NCBI RefSeq assembly: GCF_013334205.1
Contig: NZ_CP054424.1
Coordinates: forward strand, 950,001 to 1,014,000
Length of the DNA: 64,000 bases
Direction of reading: 5' to 3'
Source: Rhodoferax sp. BAB1
GTDB lineage: Bacteria > Pseudomonadota > Gammaproteobacteria > Burkholderiales > Burkholderiaceae_C
Shown here one piece after another: positions 11,578-22,811 of this stretch. A model generated the notes under the pieces. The model worked only from the letters and a program-made list of their open reading frames with translations. It searched no databases and had not been told where the DNA came from. Position numbers and translations under genes: made by a program. Each line of letters begins with the position of its first letter. The stretch's first letter is position 1.

Positions 11578-13263
11578 TCACTTCTCGGACGTGTCCAGCT
11601 TGGCGCGCAGCAGGGCGCCCAGGCTGGTGGTGCCGGCGCTTTCGCGAGCCGACTGCTGGTTCAGGTTGGCCATGGCACCCTGCTCGTCGGCCAGGTCCTT
11701 GGCCTTGATCGACAGCTGGATGTTGCGGGTCTTGCGATCCACGTTGACCACCACGGCGGTGACTTCGTCGCCTTCCTTGAGCACGTTGCGGGCGTCTTCC
11801 ACGCGGTCACGCGAGATTTCGCTGGCGCGCAGGTAACCCAGGATGTCCTGGCCCAGATCGATCTCGGCGCCACGGGCGTCCACGGTCTTGACCTTGCCGG
11901 TCACGATGGCGCCCTTGTCGTTCACCGAGGTGAAGGTGGTGAAGGGATCCTGGTCGAGCTGCTTGATGCCCAGGGAGATGCGCTCGCGGTCCACATCGAC
12001 GGCCAGCACGAGTGCTTCCACTTCCTGGCCCTTCTTGTAGTTGCGCACGGCGGCTTCGCCCGGCTCGTTCCAGGACAGGTCGGACAGGTGCACCAGGCCG
12101 TCGATGCCGGCAGCCAGGCCCACGAACACGCCGAAGTCGGTGATGGACTTGATCGGGCCCTTGACGCGGTCGCCGCGCTTGGTGTTCTGCGCGAATTCCT
12201 GCCAGGGGTTGGCCTTGCACTGCTTCATGCCCAGGCTGATGCGGCGCTTGTCTTCGTCGATCTCGAGGACCATGACTTCGACTTCGTCGCCCAGGGCCAC
12301 GATCTTGGAGGGGGCCACGTTCTTGTTGGTCCAGTCCATTTCGGAGACGTGCACCAGACCTTCGATGCCCGGCTCGAGTTCCACGAACGCGCCGTAGTCG
12401 GCGATGTTGGTGATCTTGCCGAACAGGCGGGTGCTCTGGGGGTAACGGCGGCTCACGCCCATCCAGGGGTCATCGCCCATCTGCTTGAGACCCAGGGACA
12501 CGCGGTTCTTCTCGGTGTCGAACTTGAGGATCTTGGCGGTGATTTCCTGGCCGGCCTGAACGACTTCGCTCGGGTGGCGGACACGGCGCCAGGCCATGTC
12601 GGTGATGTGCAGCAGGCCGTCGATGCCGCCCAGGTCCACGAAGGCACCGTATTCGGTGATGTTCTTGACCACGCCCTGCACCACGGAACCTTCTTTCAGG
12701 TTCTGCATGAGCTTGGCGCGCTCTTCGCCCATGGAGGCTTCCACCACGGCGCGGCGGCTCAGCACCACGTTGTTGCGCTTGCGGTCGAGCTTGATGACCT
12801 TGAATTCCAGGGTCTTGTTCTCGTACGGGGACAGGTCCTTGGTCGGACGGGTGTCGACCAGCGAGCCCGGCAGGAAGGCGCGGATGCCGTTGACCAGAAC
12901 GGTCAGGCCGCCCTTGACCTTGCCACTGGTGGTGCCGGTGACGAATTCGCCGGTTTCCAGTGCCTTTTCCAGGCTCATCCAGGAAGCCAGACGCTTGGCG
13001 GTGTCGCGCGACAGGATGGTGTCGCCGTAGCCGTTTTCGATGGAGCCGATGGCCACCGACACGAAGTCGCCAACCTGGACTTCGAGCACGCCCTGGTCGT
13101 TCTTGAATTCCTCGACGGGGACATAGGCCTCGGACTTGAGGCCGGCGTTGACCACGACGAAGCTGTGCTCGATGCGCACGACTTCGGCGGTGATCACTTC
13201 ACCCGGACGCATTTCGGTGCGTGTCAGGGATTCTTCAAACAGGGCGGCAAAAGATTCAGACAT
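11578..13263 (-). CDS. rpsA: 30S ribosomal protein S1
   Basis: Ribosomal protein S1 (561 residues) binds mRNA and unwinds its leader during initiation. It begins [13 protein letters not shown] and has six S1 RNA-binding domains; repeated motifs such as [20 protein letters not shown] and [20 protein letters not shown] are clear. The frame is open to 13491 but the family start MSESF at 13263 is clear. A spacer of about 190 bases separates it from aroA-cmk and probably carries its promoter or leader. Confidence 0.97.
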   Translation of the reverse strand: MSESFAALFEESLTRTEMRPGEVITAEVVRIEHSFVVVNAGLKSEAYVPVEEFKNDQGVLEVQVGDFVSVAIGSIENGYGDTILSRDTAKRLASWMSLEKALETGEFVTGTTSGKVKGGLTVLVNGIRAFLPGSLVDTRPTKDLSPYENKTLEFKVIKLDRKRNNVVLSRRAVVEASMGEERAKLMQNLKEGSVVQGVVKNITEYGAFVDLGGIDGLLHITDMAWRRVRHPSEVVQAGQEITAKILKFDTEKNRVSLGLKQMGDDPWMGVSRRYPQSTRLFGKITNIADYGAFVELEPGIEGLVHVSEMDWTNKNVAPSKIVALGDEVEVMVLEIDEDKRRISLGMKQCKANPWQEFAQNTKRGDRVKGPIKSITDFGVFVGLAAGIDGLVHLSDLSWNEPGEAAVRNYKKGQEVEALVLAVDVDRERISLGIKQLDQDPFTTFTSVNDKGAIVTGKVKTVDARGAEIDLGQDILGYLRASEISRDRVEDARNVLKEGDEVTAVVVNVDRKTRNIQLSIKAKDLADEQGAMANLNQQSARESAGTTSLGALLRAKLDTSEK

Positions 13264-13420
13264 GTAAGTTCCTAGACCATCTGGGCGTCCACGGCCTGGA
13301 GGCCATGGCGTGACAGCCGCACCATTGCGACTGGGGGGTAGCTTTCGACGGCGTTGTGTGCGGGTGTTCCGCGGGTTAAGTTGCTGATCCACACGGCCGG
13401 GGCGCTTGCTGCGCGAGGGG

Positions 13421-13450
13421 AGCCGGGTGGGCCTGTCCAGCCACCCGGGC
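13421..13450. repeat. GC-rich hairpin at the end of aroA-cmk
   Basis: CCGGGTGG and CCACCCGG (13423-13430 and 13441-13448) form an inverted repeat around a 10-base loop, directly after the aroA-cmk stop and before rpsA. No clear T run follows, so it may be a weak terminator or an attenuating structure. Confidence 0.45.
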
Positions 13451-13451
13451 C

Positions 13452-15455
13452 TCAGTGTGTCGAGGGCCCGAAAGGCTGCTTGTCCGACCACCAGTCCAGC
13501 ACGAGATCCACCGATTCTTCTATCGTCAGATCCGAGTTGTCCAGCAGGCGGGCATCCTGCGCCGGCTTGAGAGGCGCGACGCTACGGGACATGTCCCGCG
13601 CATCACGCGCTTCCAGATCGGCGCGAAGGGTTTCAAGTGTAGTCGAAATCCCCTTTGAAATCAACTGCTTATGGCGTCTTTCCGCCCTTTTTGCGGCACT
13701 GGCGGTCAAAAACACCTTCAAGGGGGCGTCCGGGAAGATCACCGTGCCCATGTCGCGCCCGTCGGCTACCAGGCCGGGCAGGCGGGTAAAGCTGTGTTGC
13801 AGGGCCACCAGGGCCGTGCGCACGGCCGGCAGGGCCGAGACTTTGGAGGCGTTCATGCCCCCTTCTTCGCTGCGGATGGCCACGCTGACGTCGTCGCCGT
13901 CCAGCAGCACGCGCTCACCTTCGAAACGCACCGGCAGCTGGCGGGCCAGGGCGGCTATGGCCGGCTCAAAGGCCGGCTCCAGGGACAGCCCGGCGCGTAG
14001 GGCGGCCAGGGCGGTGACGCGGTAGAGGGCGCCGGAATCCAGCAGGTGGTAGCCCAGGCGCACGGCCAGGCGTGCGGCCAGGGTGCCCTTGCCCGAGGCG
14101 GTCGGCCCATCGACACACAGCACGGGGACGGTGCCGCTCACCGGCGTGGTGACCGAGAACAGGGCTTCGAAGTAGTCCGGGAAGGTCTTGGCCACGCATT
14201 GGGGGTCCAGGATGCGCACCGGCAGGCCGGCCGGGTTGAAGGCGGCCAGCGAGAAGCACATGGCGACGCGGTGGTCGTCGTAGGTATGGATGCTGGCCGG
14301 TTTCCAGCTGGAGCGCACGATGGGCGTGACCCGGATGAAATCAGCCCCTTCCTCGACCGTGGCACCGAGCTTGCGCAACTCGGTGGCCATGGCGGCGATG
14401 CGGTCGGTCTCCTTGACGCGCCAGCTGGCGATGTTGCGAAGGATGCTCGGGCCGTCGGCATACAGAGCCATCACGGCCAGGGTCATGGCGGCGTCGGGGA
14501 TGTGGTTGCAGTCGAGGTCGATCGCCTTGAGCGGCCAGCTGCCGCGGCTGATTTCGAGCCAGTTCGGGCCGCCCTTGACGTGCGCGCCCATCTGGCGGGC
14601 GGCGTCCACGAAGCGGATGTCGCCCTGGATGGAGCTTTCGCCCACGCCCTCGATGCGCACCGGCGCGCCCGCGTCGGCGGCGATGGCACCCAGGGCGATG
14701 AAATAACTGGCCGAGGAGGCGTCGGCCTCCACGTGCAGCACGCCGGGCGACTGGTAGCGGCTGCCGGCGGGGATGGTGAAACGTTGCCAGCCTTCGCGGC
14801 GCACCTGGATGCCGTAACGCGCGAGCAGGTTGAGCGTGATCTCGATGTAGGGCTTGGAGATCAGTTCGCCGACGACCTCGATGACGATGTCTGTCGTGGC
14901 CACCAGGGGCAGTGCCATCAGCAGCGCGGTCAGGAACTGGCTGGAGACATCGCCGCGCACCTGGATCGGGGCCTCCAGCTGCAGGTTGGGTCTGCCCACG
15001 CGCAGCGGCGGATAACCTTCCTTGCCGAGGTAATCGATGGTGCAGCCCAGCGGACGCAGGGCATCGACCAGATCGCCGATGGGGCGCTCGTGCATGCGCG
15101 GCACGCCCGAGAGCTCGAAGTCGCCACCGGCAATGGCCAGCGCGGCGGTCAGCGGGCGCATGGCGGTGCCGGCGTTGCCCATGAAGAACTTGATCGGGGT
15201 CGCAGGCAACTGGCCGGCGATGCCGTCGATCACGACGGTGGAGCCCTCCTGCTGCACGCCGCAGCCGAGCTGGCGCAGCGCGGCCAGCATGACACGCGTG
15301 TCGTCGGAGTCCAGCAGGTCGTGCAGGGTGGTGCGGCCTCGGCACAGGGCCGAGAGCAGCAGCACGCGGTTGGAAATGCTCTTGGAGCCGGGCAGGACCA
15401 CCCGGCCATGCGCGCCAGCCAGCGGCGGCAGGTCGAGAAACGCGGTGGAAAACAT
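13452..15455 (-). CDS. aroA-cmk: Bifunctional EPSP synthase / cytidylate kinase fusion
   Basis: One uninterrupted 667-residue frame joins two enzymes. The N-terminal part (about 1-435) is 3-phosphoshikimate 1-carboxyvinyltransferase of the shikimate pathway, with PGSKSISNR at 22-30 and [10 protein letters not shown] at 93-102. The C-terminal part (from about 440) is CMP kinase, with the P-loop [12 protein letters not shown] and [13 protein letters not shown]. The order aroA-cmk-rpsA is common as separate genes; the fusion is, as I recall, characteristic of Comamonadaceae. It starts 10 bases after tyrA and shares its operon with pheA and serC. Confidence 0.95.
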   Translation of the reverse strand: MFSTAFLDLPPLAGAHGRVVLPGSKSISNRVLLLSALCRGRTTLHDLLDSDDTRVMLAALRQLGCGVQQEGSTVVIDGIAGQLPATPIKFFMGNAGTAMRPLTAALAIAGGDFELSGVPRMHERPIGDLVDALRPLGCTIDYLGKEGYPPLRVGRPNLQLEAPIQVRGDVSSQFLTALLMALPLVATTDIVIEVVGELISKPYIEITLNLLARYGIQVRREGWQRFTIPAGSRYQSPGVLHVEADASSASYFIALGAIAADAGAPVRIEGVGESSIQGDIRFVDAARQMGAHVKGGPNWLEISRGSWPLKAIDLDCNHIPDAAMTLAVMALYADGPSILRNIASWRVKETDRIAAMATELRKLGATVEEGADFIRVTPIVRSSWKPASIHTYDDHRVAMCFSLAAFNPAGLPVRILDPQCVAKTFPDYFEALFSVTTPVSGTVPVLCVDGPTASGKGTLAARLAVRLGYHLLDSGALYRVTALAALRAGLSLEPAFEPAIAALARQLPVRFEGERVLLDGDDVSVAIRSEEGGMNASKVSALPAVRTALVALQHSFTRLPGLVADGRDMGTVIFPDAPLKVFLTASAAKRAERRHKQLISKGISTTLETLRADLEARDARDMSRSVAPLKPAQDARLLDNSDLTIEESVDLVLDWWSDKQPFGPSTH

Positions 15456-15465
15456 CGGTTCGGGA

Positions 15466-16338
15466 TTACCGGCGGTTCTTGTTCATGCTCCACTGGGCGC
15501 GGGCCTGGCTGGCCTGGCCGATCAACTCTTCGAGCGCGTCGGCGTTGCCATTGGAGATCATGAGTTCCAGCGCCTGCAGGTTGCGCTGGAAAAGCTTGGA
15601 CTGGGTGAGCAGCTCTTCCCGGTTGGAGATCATGATGTCGCGCCAGATGTGCGGGTCACTGGCGGCGATGCGGGTGAAGTCGCGGAAACCGGGGCCGGCC
15701 AGCGAGAGGAAGTCCTTGCCCTGGCCCTGGCCGGTGACGGAGTTCATCAGCGCGAAGGCGATCAGGTGGGGCAGGTGGCTCACCGCCGCAAAGGCCGCGT
15801 CGTGCGACTCCGGTGTCATCTTGAGCACGCTGCAGCCCAGCGCGGACCAGACGTCGATGGCCTGCTGGACCTGGGTCGCATGGGTGCGATCCAGGGGGGT
15901 GAGGATGATCTGCTTGCCCGAATAGAGGTCGGGGTCGGCGTGTTCCACACCGGCCACTTCCTTGCCGGCAATGGGGTGGGCCGGCACGAAGGAACCCACC
16001 TGTTCGCGCAGGGCGCGGCGCGCAGCGTCCACCACGTCGCGTTTGGTCGAGCCCACGTCCATGATCAGCATCTGCGGCGTGACCAGGTGCTTGATGGCCT
16101 TGAAGGTGGCTTCGGTGGCCGAGACCGGCACGGCAATCAGCACGATGTCGGCACCCGAGACGGCCAGCAGGGCCGAGGGGGCCTCGACGTCGATCACGCC
16201 CAAGCTGCGGGCGCGTTCGGTGGTGGACGGCGACTTGCTGTAGCCGACCACGCGCTTGACCAGGCCGGCGCGCTTGAGCGCCAGGGCAAAGGAACCGCCC
16301 ATGAGGCCACAACCGATCAGACCCAACTGTTCAAACAT
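15466..16338 (-). CDS. tyrA: Prephenate dehydrogenase
   Basis: NAD(P)-dependent enzyme of tyrosine synthesis, 290 residues. It begins [20 protein letters not shown] with the dinucleotide-binding GxGxxG at residues 8-13, and keeps [18 protein letters not shown], the substrate-site segment. The frame extends to 16362, but ATG 16338 gives the family start; a repeat-derived mini-ORF ends across this start (see 16331-16423). It lacks a fused chorismate mutase, which is carried by PheA next door. Confidence 0.93.
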   Translation of the reverse strand: MFEQLGLIGCGLMGGSFALALKRAGLVKRVVGYSKSPSTTERARSLGVIDVEAPSALLAVSGADIVLIAVPVSATEATFKAIKHLVTPQMLIMDVGSTKRDVVDAARRALREQVGSFVPAHPIAGKEVAGVEHADPDLYSGKQIILTPLDRTHATQVQQAIDVWSALGCSVLKMTPESHDAAFAAVSHLPHLIAFALMNSVTGQGQGKDFLSLAGPGFRDFTRIAASDPHIWRDIMISNREELLTQSKLFQRNLQALELMISNGNADALEELIGQASQARAQWSMNKNRR

Positions 16339-16423
16339 AAGACCCTCGCAGGGCAGCCCCAAGAGAGGCTTGCACTCCCTCGGGGGGCAGTGAATACACG
16401 AAGTGATGAACGTGGGGGCTCAT
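16331..16423 (-). repeat. Dispersed repeat, copy A, forming a 30-codon mini-ORF
   Basis: The pheA-tyrA spacer is filled by a repeat with the core CCCTCGGGGGGCAG, almost the same as the copy at 60379-60465 and related to the one at 27995-28072. Read on the minus strand it makes MSPHVHHFVYSLPPEG... for 30 codons. Its ATG overlaps the pheA stop (TAATG) and its stop lies 8 bases inside the tyrA start, so it could couple translation. Confidence 0.75.
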
Positions 16424-17505
16424 TATTCAGATACCGGGTAGGTGCCGAGTATCTTGTAGAAGGCGCAGAGGGACTGCAACTCCTGCAAGGCGGCGGCGAC
16501 ATGAGGCTGCGAGGTGTGGCCCTGGATGTCGATGTAGAAATAGTATTCCCATTGGCCCGAACGCGCTGGCCGCGACTCAAAACGCGTCATGGACACGCCG
16601 TGTTTCTTCAGGGGAACCAGCAGGTCGTGCACGGCCCCCGGGCGGTTCGGGACCGAGACGATCAGGCTCACGCAGTCCTTGCCCGAGACGTCGGGGGTCT
16701 GCAGGGTCTGCGGCAGGCAGACCACGGCAAAGCGGGTGCGGTTGTAGGCGTCGTCCTGGATGGCGTGGGCCACCACGTGCAGGCCGAATTCGCTGCCGGC
16801 GCGCTCGCTGGCGATGCCGGCCCAGGCCGGGTTCGTCGAGGCCAGGCGCGCGCCCTCGGCATTGCTGGCCGCCGCATGGCGTTCGGCGTGCGGCAGGTGG
16901 GTGTTGAGCCAGTTCTGGCACTGGGCCAGCGCCTGCGGGTGGGCATAGACGGCCGTGATGCCTTCGAGCGAATCGCCCAGGCGCAGCAGGTTGTGGCGTA
17001 CCAGCAGGCTGGTTTCGCCGACCACGTGCAGCGGCGAGGCGAGGAAGAGATCGAGCGAGCGCGAGACCATGCCCTCGGTGGAGTTCTCCATGGGCACCAC
17101 GCCGAACTGGGCGCTGCCGGCGGCGGTGGCGCGGAACACCTCGTCGATGCTGCCGCAGGGCATGCGCTCGATGCTGGAGCCGAAGAACTGCAGGGCGGCC
17201 TGTTCGCTGAAGGTGCCGGCCGGACCCAGGTAGGCCACGCGTTGCGGCGCCTCCAGGGCGCGGCAGGCCGACATGATCTCGCGCCAGATGGTGGCCACGC
17301 TGTCGCGCTGGAGCGGTCCGGGGTTGGCCGCCTGCAGGCCGGAGATGACCTGGGCCTCGCGCTCGGGGCGGAACACGGGTGAGCCCTCGACCTTCTTGAT
17401 CTCGCCCACTTCATGGGCCAGGGCGGCCCGGCGGTTCAGCAGGGCGAGCAGTTCCTGATCCAGGGCGTCGATCTGGATGCGCAGTTCGGGCAGGGTCTTG
17501 GCCAT
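16423..17505 (-). CDS. pheA: Bifunctional chorismate mutase / prephenate dehydratase
   Basis: The P-protein of phenylalanine synthesis, 360 residues. An N-terminal AroQ chorismate mutase domain (LRIQIDALDQELLALLNRRA, about 6-90) is followed by prephenate dehydratase, beginning YLGPAGTFSEQAA, and a C-terminal ACT domain with the ESRP motif for feedback by phenylalanine. Eight bases separate its start from the end of serC. Confidence 0.96.
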   Translation of the reverse strand: MAKTLPELRIQIDALDQELLALLNRRAALAHEVGEIKKVEGSPVFRPEREAQVISGLQAANPGPLQRDSVATIWREIMSACRALEAPQRVAYLGPAGTFSEQAALQFFGSSIERMPCGSIDEVFRATAAGSAQFGVVPMENSTEGMVSRSLDLFLASPLHVVGETSLLVRHNLLRLGDSLEGITAVYAHPQALAQCQNWLNTHLPHAERHAAASNAEGARLASTNPAWAGIASERAGSEFGLHVVAHAIQDDAYNRTRFAVVCLPQTLQTPDVSGKDCVSLIVSVPNRPGAVHDLLVPLKKHGVSMTRFESRPARSGQWEYYFYIDIQGHTSQPHVAAALQELQSLCAFYKILGTYPVSE

Positions 17506-17512
17506 CAGGGAA

Positions 17513-18604
17513 TCAGCTATGTGTACGTTCGAATTCTCGCATGTACTCGACCAGGACCTGCACGCCTTCGAGCGGCATGGCGTTGTAGAGGCTGGCGCGC
17601 ATGCCGCCGACCATCTTGTGGCCCTTGAGCTGCAAGAGGCCGGCGGCCTTGGCGCCGGCCAGGAAGGCCTCGTTGCGGGATTCGTCGCGCAGGAAGAAGG
17701 GCACGTTCATGCGTGAACGGCAGTCCCTGGCCACGCGGTTCACATAGAACTGCGAGTTGTCGATGGCCTCATAGAGCAGCTTCGCCTTGGCGATGTTGCG
17801 CGCCTCGATGGCCGGCACACCGCCCATTTTTTTCAGCCACTGGAAGATCAGGCCGGCCATATAGATGGCGTAGGTCGGCGGGGTGTTGAACATAGACTGG
17901 TTGTCGGCCACGGTCTTGTAGTCAAAGGCGCTGGGGCAGACCGGCAGGGCATGGCCCAGCAGGTCCTCGCGGACCACGACCAGGGTCAGGCCGGCCGGGC
18001 CGATGTTCTTCTGTGCGCCGCCGTAGGCCAGGCCCACGCGCGCCCAGTCCACCGGGCGCGAGGCGACCTGGGAGGAGAAGTCGATCACCAGCGGGGCCCG
18101 CGAGCCCAGGGCCTGCAGGTCGGGCAGCGCATGGAACTCGACACCGTGGATGGTTTCGTTGGAGCACAGGTGCACGTAGCTGGCCTCGGGGCTGAACTGC
18201 CAGCCGGCCGGCGCGGGCAGCTGCGTGAAGCCCCGGGCCTCGTCGCTGGCAGCGATGTGCACGTTGCAATACTTGCGCGCTTCCTTCTGCGACTTCTGGC
18301 TCCAGGCGCCGGTGACGACATAGTCCGCCGTGCCGCCGCGCGAGAGGTTCAGTGGCACGATGGCGTTCTCCGCCAGGCCACCACCCTGCATGAAGAGGAT
18401 GTGGAAGTGCTTCGGCACGGCCAGCAGCTCGCGCAGGTCGGCCTGGGCCTGTTCGTAGATGCTGATGAACTCCTTGCCGCGGTGGCTCATCTCCATCACG
18501 CCCATGCCGCTGCCGTGCCAGTCCAGCATCTCGCTGGCGGCCTGCTGCAGCACCTCGGGCGCAATGGTGGCCGGGCCAGCCGAGAAGTTGTAGGGGCGCT
18601 GCAT
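17513..18604 (-). CDS. serC: Phosphoserine aminotransferase
   Basis: PLP enzyme of serine and pyridoxine synthesis, 363 residues. It starts [19 protein letters not shown], has the conserved HRGKEF region and the PLP lysine in [12 protein letters not shown] (Lys199). Its ATG shares a base with the gyrA stop (TGATG), so the two are translationally linked; gyrA-serC-pheA is a common order in Burkholderiales. Confidence 0.96.
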   Translation of the reverse strand: MQRPYNFSAGPATIAPEVLQQAASEMLDWHGSGMGVMEMSHRGKEFISIYEQAQADLRELLAVPKHFHILFMQGGGLAENAIVPLNLSRGGTADYVVTGAWSQKSQKEARKYCNVHIAASDEARGFTQLPAPAGWQFSPEASYVHLCSNETIHGVEFHALPDLQALGSRAPLVIDFSSQVASRPVDWARVGLAYGGAQKNIGPAGLTLVVVREDLLGHALPVCPSAFDYKTVADNQSMFNTPPTYAIYMAGLIFQWLKKMGGVPAIEARNIAKAKLLYEAIDNSQFYVNRVARDCRSRMNVPFFLRDESRNEAFLAGAKAAGLLQLKGHKMVGGMRASLYNAMPLEGVQVLVEYMREFERTHS

Positions 18605-21231
18605 CAGGAGGCGTCTTCCGCGTCGCCTTCGATGCCTTCGGCCCCATTGGCATCGTTTTCGACGATGCGCTGCAGACCGCTGAGCTTGGCGCCTTCGTCG
18701 AGGCCGATCAGGGTGACGCCCTGGGTGGCACGGCCGAGCTCGCGGATTTCGGAGACACGGGTACGCACCAGCACGCCCTTGTCGGTGATCAGCATGATCT
18801 CGTCGTCGGCATGCACCAGCGTGGCCGCGACGACCTTGCCGTTGCGCTCGCTCTGCTGGATGGCGATCATGCCCTTGGTGCCGCGGCCGTGGCGCGTGTA
18901 CTCCAGGATGGAGGTGCGCTTGCCGTAGCCGTTTTCGGTGGCGGTCAGCACGCTTTGCTGCTCGTCCTCGGCCACCAGCATGGCGATCACGCCCTGGCCG
19001 TCGTCCAGCATCATGCCGCGCACGCCGCGTGCATTGCGGCCCATGGGGCGCACGTCGTTCTCGTCGAAGCGCACGGCCTTGCCGCCGTCGCTGAACAGCA
19101 TCACGTCGTGCTTGCCGTCGGTCAGGGCGGCGCCGATGAGGAAGTCGCCCGGGTCCAGGTCCACGGCGATGATGCCGGCCTTGCGCGGGTTGCTGAACTC
19201 ATCCAGTGCCGTCTTCTTGACCGTGCCCATGGAGGTGGCCATGAACACGTAGTGGTCGGCAGGGAAGCTGCGGAATTCGCCGGTCAGCGGCAGCACCACA
19301 TTGATCTTCTCGCCCTCGGCCAGCGGGAACATGTTGACGATGGGGCGGCCGCGCGAGCCGCGCGAGCCGGCAGGCACTTCCCAGACCTTGAGCCAGTACA
19401 GGCGGCCGCGGTTGGAGAAGCACAGGATGTAGTCGTGCGTGTTGGCGATGAAGAGCTGGTCGATCCAGTCGTCTTCCTTGGTGGCGGTGGCCTGCTTGCC
19501 GCGGCCGCCGCGTTTTTGCGCGCGGTATTCGGACAGGGGCTGGCTCTTGATGTAGCCGCTGTGGCTGAGCGTCACCACCATGTCGGTCGGGGTGATCAGG
19601 TCTTCGGTCGCCAGATCCTGGGCGTTGTGCTCGACCTGGCTGCGGCGCAGGCCGATCTTGCCGTGGCCGAACTCCTGCTTGATGGCGGCGAGCTCTTCCC
19701 CCACGATGATGGCCACGCGCTCGGAGCGGGCCAGGATGTCGAGCAGGTCCTCGATCTCGGCCATGACTTCCTTGTACTCGGCAACGATCTTGTCCTGCTC
19801 CAGGCCGGTCAGGCGCTGCAGGCGCATCTGCAGGATTTCCTGGGCCTGCGTGTCCGACAGTCGATACAGGCCGTCGTTGCCCATGCCGTAGCCCTTTTCC
19901 AGGCCATCGGGGCGGTAGTCGTCGGCATTGACCACGCCGCCGTCGGCGCGGGTGCGGGTGAGCATCTCGCGCACCAGCTTGCTGTCCCAGGGCCGGGCCA
20001 TGAGCTCGGCCTTGGCCACCGGCGGGGTGGGGGCGTTGCGGATGATGGCGATGAAGTCGTCGATATTGCCCAGCGCCACGGCCAGGCCCTCGAGCACGTG
20101 GCCGCGTTCGCGCGCCTTGCGCAGGTTGAAGACCGTGCGGCGGGTGACCACTTCACGGCGGTGGTCCAGGAAGACCTCGATCAGGTCCTTCAGGTTGCAC
20201 AGCTTGGGCTGGCCGTTGACCAGTGCCACCATGTTCATGCCGAAGGTGTCCTGCAGCTGGGTCTGCTTGTACAGGTTGTTGAGAACCACCTCGGGCACTT
20301 CACCGCGCTTGAGCTCGATCACCACACGCATGCCGGACTTGTCGGACTCGTCCTGGATGTGGCTGATGCCCTCGATCTTCTTCTCGTGCACCAGTTCGGC
20401 GATACGCTCCAGCAGGGTCTTCTTGTTGACCTGGTAGGGCAGCTCGTCGACGATGATGGACTGGCGCTGGCCCTTGTCGATGTCCTCGAAATGGCAGCGC
20501 GCGCGCATGACCACGCGACCGCGGCCGGTGCGGTAGCCTTCCTTGACACCCGTCATGCCGTAGATGATGCCGGCGGTGGGGAAGTCCGGCGCCGGGATGA
20601 TCTCCATCAGTTCGTCGATGGAGGCCTCTGGGTTGCGCAGCAGGTGCAGGCAGGCGTCCACCACCTCGTTGAGGTTGTGCGGGGGGATGTTGGTGGCCAT
20701 GCCCACCGCAATGCCGCCCGAGCCGTTGACCAGCAGGTTGGGCAGGCGGCTGGGCAGGACCAGCGGCTCCTTTTCCGAGCCGTCGTAGTTGGGGCCGAAG
20801 TCGACGGTTTCCTTGTCGATGTCGCCCAGCATCTCGTGCGCGATCTTGGCGAGGCGGATTTCGGTGTATCGCATGGCGGCGGCGTTGTCGCCGTCGACGG
20901 AGCCGAAGTTGCCCTGGCCGTCCACCAGCATGTGGCGCATGGAAAAGTCCTGTGCCATGCGCACGATGGTGTCGTAGACCGATTGGTCGCCGTGCGGGTG
21001 GTACTTGCCGATGACGTCGCCTACGATACGGGCCGACTTCTTGTAGGCCCGGTTCCAGTCGTTGTTGAGCTCGTGCATCGCGAAGAGCACGCGCCGGTGC
21101 ACCGGCTTGAGGCCGTCGCGGGCATCGGGCAGGGCCCGCCCGACGATCACGCTCATGGCGTAGTCCAGGTAGCTGCGACGCATCTCCTCTTCTAGGCTGA
21201 TGGGCAGGGTTTCCTTGGCGAATTGGGTCAT
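18604..21231 (-). CDS. gyrA: DNA gyrase subunit A
   Basis: Type II topoisomerase subunit that cuts and rejoins DNA, 875 residues. The catalytic Tyr122 is in [11 protein letters not shown], numbering like E. coli, and the GyrA box reads QKRGGRG, followed by six-bladed pinwheel repeats and an acidic tail ([11 protein letters not shown]). Residue 83 in the quinolone-resistance region is Gln ([10 protein letters not shown]), where E. coli has Ser. ATG 21231 ([10 protein letters not shown]) is preferred to an in-frame TTG at 21258. First gene of the long minus-strand cluster. Confidence 0.97.
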   Translation of the reverse strand: MTQFAKETLPISLEEEMRRSYLDYAMSVIVGRALPDARDGLKPVHRRVLFAMHELNNDWNRAYKKSARIVGDVIGKYHPHGDQSVYDTIVRMAQDFSMRHMLVDGQGNFGSVDGDNAAAMRYTEIRLAKIAHEMLGDIDKETVDFGPNYDGSEKEPLVLPSRLPNLLVNGSGGIAVGMATNIPPHNLNEVVDACLHLLRNPEASIDELMEIIPAPDFPTAGIIYGMTGVKEGYRTGRGRVVMRARCHFEDIDKGQRQSIIVDELPYQVNKKTLLERIAELVHEKKIEGISHIQDESDKSGMRVVIELKRGEVPEVVLNNLYKQTQLQDTFGMNMVALVNGQPKLCNLKDLIEVFLDHRREVVTRRTVFNLRKARERGHVLEGLAVALGNIDDFIAIIRNAPTPPVAKAELMARPWDSKLVREMLTRTRADGGVVNADDYRPDGLEKGYGMGNDGLYRLSDTQAQEILQMRLQRLTGLEQDKIVAEYKEVMAEIEDLLDILARSERVAIIVGEELAAIKQEFGHGKIGLRRSQVEHNAQDLATEDLITPTDMVVTLSHSGYIKSQPLSEYRAQKRGGRGKQATATKEDDWIDQLFIANTHDYILCFSNRGRLYWLKVWEVPAGSRGSRGRPIVNMFPLAEGEKINVVLPLTGEFRSFPADHYVFMATSMGTVKKTALDEFSNPRKAGIIAVDLDPGDFLIGAALTDGKHDVMLFSDGGKAVRFDENDVRPMGRNARGVRGMMLDDGQGVIAMLVAEDEQQSVLTATENGYGKRTSILEYTRHGRGTKGMIAIQQSERNGKVVAATLVHADDEIMLITDKGVLVRTRVSEIRELGRATQGVTLIGLDEGAKLSGLQRIVENDANGAEGIEGDAEDAS

Positions 21232-21348
21232 GGAAGGGGTGAGCTCGGACGTGGGCAATCTGCAATTCTAAAGTGCCGGCCATGTGGCATGGCTGCAACA
21301 GACCGTTGGAAAGCCCAGCAGGCATGCGCCCGCGTCCCGTTTCGCTGG

Positions 21349-21376
21349 TTGACCCCTCGTTTTGGTATGGCACAAT
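21349..21376 (+). promoter_or_regulatory. Candidate sigma-70 promoter of the OmpA-like gene
   Basis: TTGACC and CACAAT are 16 bases apart in the spacer between gyrA and the OmpA-like gene, about 90 bases before its start. The -10 match is only fair (4 of 6), so this is a likely but unproven promoter. Confidence 0.5.
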
Positions 21377-21465
21377 GTATAAGACAGTCGGGTGGCGCTC
21401 ATAACAATGAATGCCTTCCATTTAACCGCCGTGCCGCTCAGGCCCCAATCCGCTAGAGGAGAACC

Positions 21466-22026
21466 ATGAAGAAACTGAATTCCGTGGCAGCCCTGTTCGC
21501 TGCAGTCGCACTCGTGATGGCCGGTTGTGCGTCCACCCCCGAACCCACCCCCGCTCCGCAAGCTGCACCGGCTGCTCCGGCACCCGCTCCGGCTCCGGCG
21601 CCTGCTCCGGCACCCGCCCCGGCACCTGCTGCAGCTCCCCGTCCGGCCGCCCCGCCGCCGGCCGCTGCCGTCAAGGTCACCTATGCTGCCGACACCTTCT
21701 TCGACTTCGACAAGGCTGTGATCAAGGCGGACGCCAAGGCCAAGCTGGATGACCTGGCCGAGAAGGTCAAGGGCATCAACCTGGAAGTCATCATTGCCGT
21801 GGGTCACGCCGATTCCATCGGTACCGACGAGTACAACCAGAAGCTGTCGGTGCGTCGTGCCGAAGCCGTGAAGGCCTATCTGACCTCCAAGGGCATCGAC
21901 AAGAACCGCGTCTACACCGAAGGCAAGGGCGAGAAGCAGCCCGTGGCTGACAACCGCACGACCGAAGGCCGCGCCAAGAACCGTCGCGTGGAAATCGAAG
22001 TGGTCGGTACCCGCGCCAACAAGTGA
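21466..22026 (+). CDS. OmpA-like peptidoglycan-binding lipoprotein
   Basis: Outer-membrane lipoprotein of 186 residues likely tethering the envelope to peptidoglycan. It has a signal peptide with lipobox VMAGC (Cys21), then an Ala-Pro repeat linker (about 30-68), then a C-terminal OmpA domain with FFDFDKAVIKADAKAKLDDL and the peptidoglycan-binding NRTTEGRAKNRRVEIEV. AGAGGAG precedes the start. It differs from Pal by its (AP)n linker. A terminator follows. Confidence 0.9.
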   Translation: MKKLNSVAALFAAVALVMAGCASTPEPTPAPQAAPAAPAPAPAPAPAPAPAPAPAAAPRPAAPPPAAAVKVTYAADTFFDFDKAVIKADAKAKLDDLAEKVKGINLEVIIAVGHADSIGTDEYNQKLSVRRAEAVKAYLTSKGIDKNRVYTEGKGEKQPVADNRTTEGRAKNRRVEIEVVGTRANK

Positions 22027-22045
22027 TCTGCTGATCGCTTGAAAC

Positions 22046-22071
22046 AAACCCCGCCTCGGCGGGGTTTTTTT
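22046..22071 (+). terminator. Rho-independent terminator after the OmpA-like gene
   Basis: AACCCCGCC-tc-GGCGGGGTT followed by a T run, starting about 20 bases after the stop codon. Confidence 0.92.
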
Positions 22072-22094
22072 ATTGCTCAGCAGATAATTGCGTC

Positions 22095-22811
22095 ATGACG
22101 TCTACCGTGAATGCCGATCCGGCCGAACTGGCCAAGTTTTCCGAACTCGCCCACCGCTGGTGGGATCCCGAGAGCGAATTCCGCCCACTGCACCAGATCA
22201 ACCCTTTGCGCCTGGACTGGATCAACGGCCTGGCGCCACTGGCCGGCCGGCAGGTGCTCGATATCGGCTGTGGTGGTGGCATCCTGTCCGACGCCATGGC
22301 GCGCAAGGGCGCCCGGGTCACGGGCATCGACCTGTCGACCAAGGCGCTCAAGGTGGCCCAGCTGCATGCGCTGGAAGCCGGTACGCCCAACGTCAATTAC
22401 CGTGAGGTGGCGGCCGAGGCCCTGGCGGCCGAGCAGCCCGGCAGTTTCGATGTCGTGACCTGCATGGAGATGCTGGAGCACGTGCCGGACCCGGCCTCCG
22501 TGGTGCGGGCCTGTGCCACCCTGGTCAAACCCGGGGGCTGGGTGTTTTTCTCCACCATCAACCGCAACCCCAAATCATTCCTGTTCGCCATCGTCGGTGC
22601 CGAGTACATCCTCAACATGCTGCCGCGCGGCACGCACGAATACGCCAAGATGATCCGTCCCAGCGAACTGGCGCGTCACTGCCGCCAGGCAGGCCTGGAA
22701 CTGGGCCCCACACGCGGCATGGAATACAACCCCTTGACCCGGCGTTACTGGCTCAGCGGCGACACCAGCGTCAACTACCTGCTGGCCACGCGCAAGCCGG
22801 AACCGCGATGA
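22095..22811 (+). CDS. ubiG: Ubiquinone biosynthesis O-methyltransferase
   Basis: SAM-dependent enzyme that does both O-methylations of ubiquinone synthesis, 238 residues. The N-terminus [20 protein letters not shown] and the SAM site [16 protein letters not shown] are typical of UbiG, as is EMLEHVPDP. It overlaps the following phosphatase gene by 4 bases (ATGA), so the two are probably co-translated. Confidence 0.95.
   Translation: MTSTVNADPAELAKFSELAHRWWDPESEFRPLHQINPLRLDWINGLAPLAGRQVLDIGCGGGILSDAMARKGARVTGIDLSTKALKVAQLHALEAGTPNVNYREVAAEALAAEQPGSFDVVTCMEMLEHVPDPASVVRACATLVKPGGWVFFSTINRNPKSFLFAIVGAEYILNMLPRGTHEYAKMIRPSELARHCRQAGLELGPTRGMEYNPLTRRYWLSGDTSVNYLLATRKPEPR

Noticed and set aside
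18811..21195. A 794-codon plus-strand frame opposite gyrA
   Set aside because: Antisense shadow of gyrA; no recognisable fold and composition of a mirror frame.
21560..21660. Short tandem Ala-Pro codon repeat in the OmpA-like gene as a possible phase-variable tract
   Set aside because: The units are 6 bases long, so length changes keep the frame; they would only vary the linker length.
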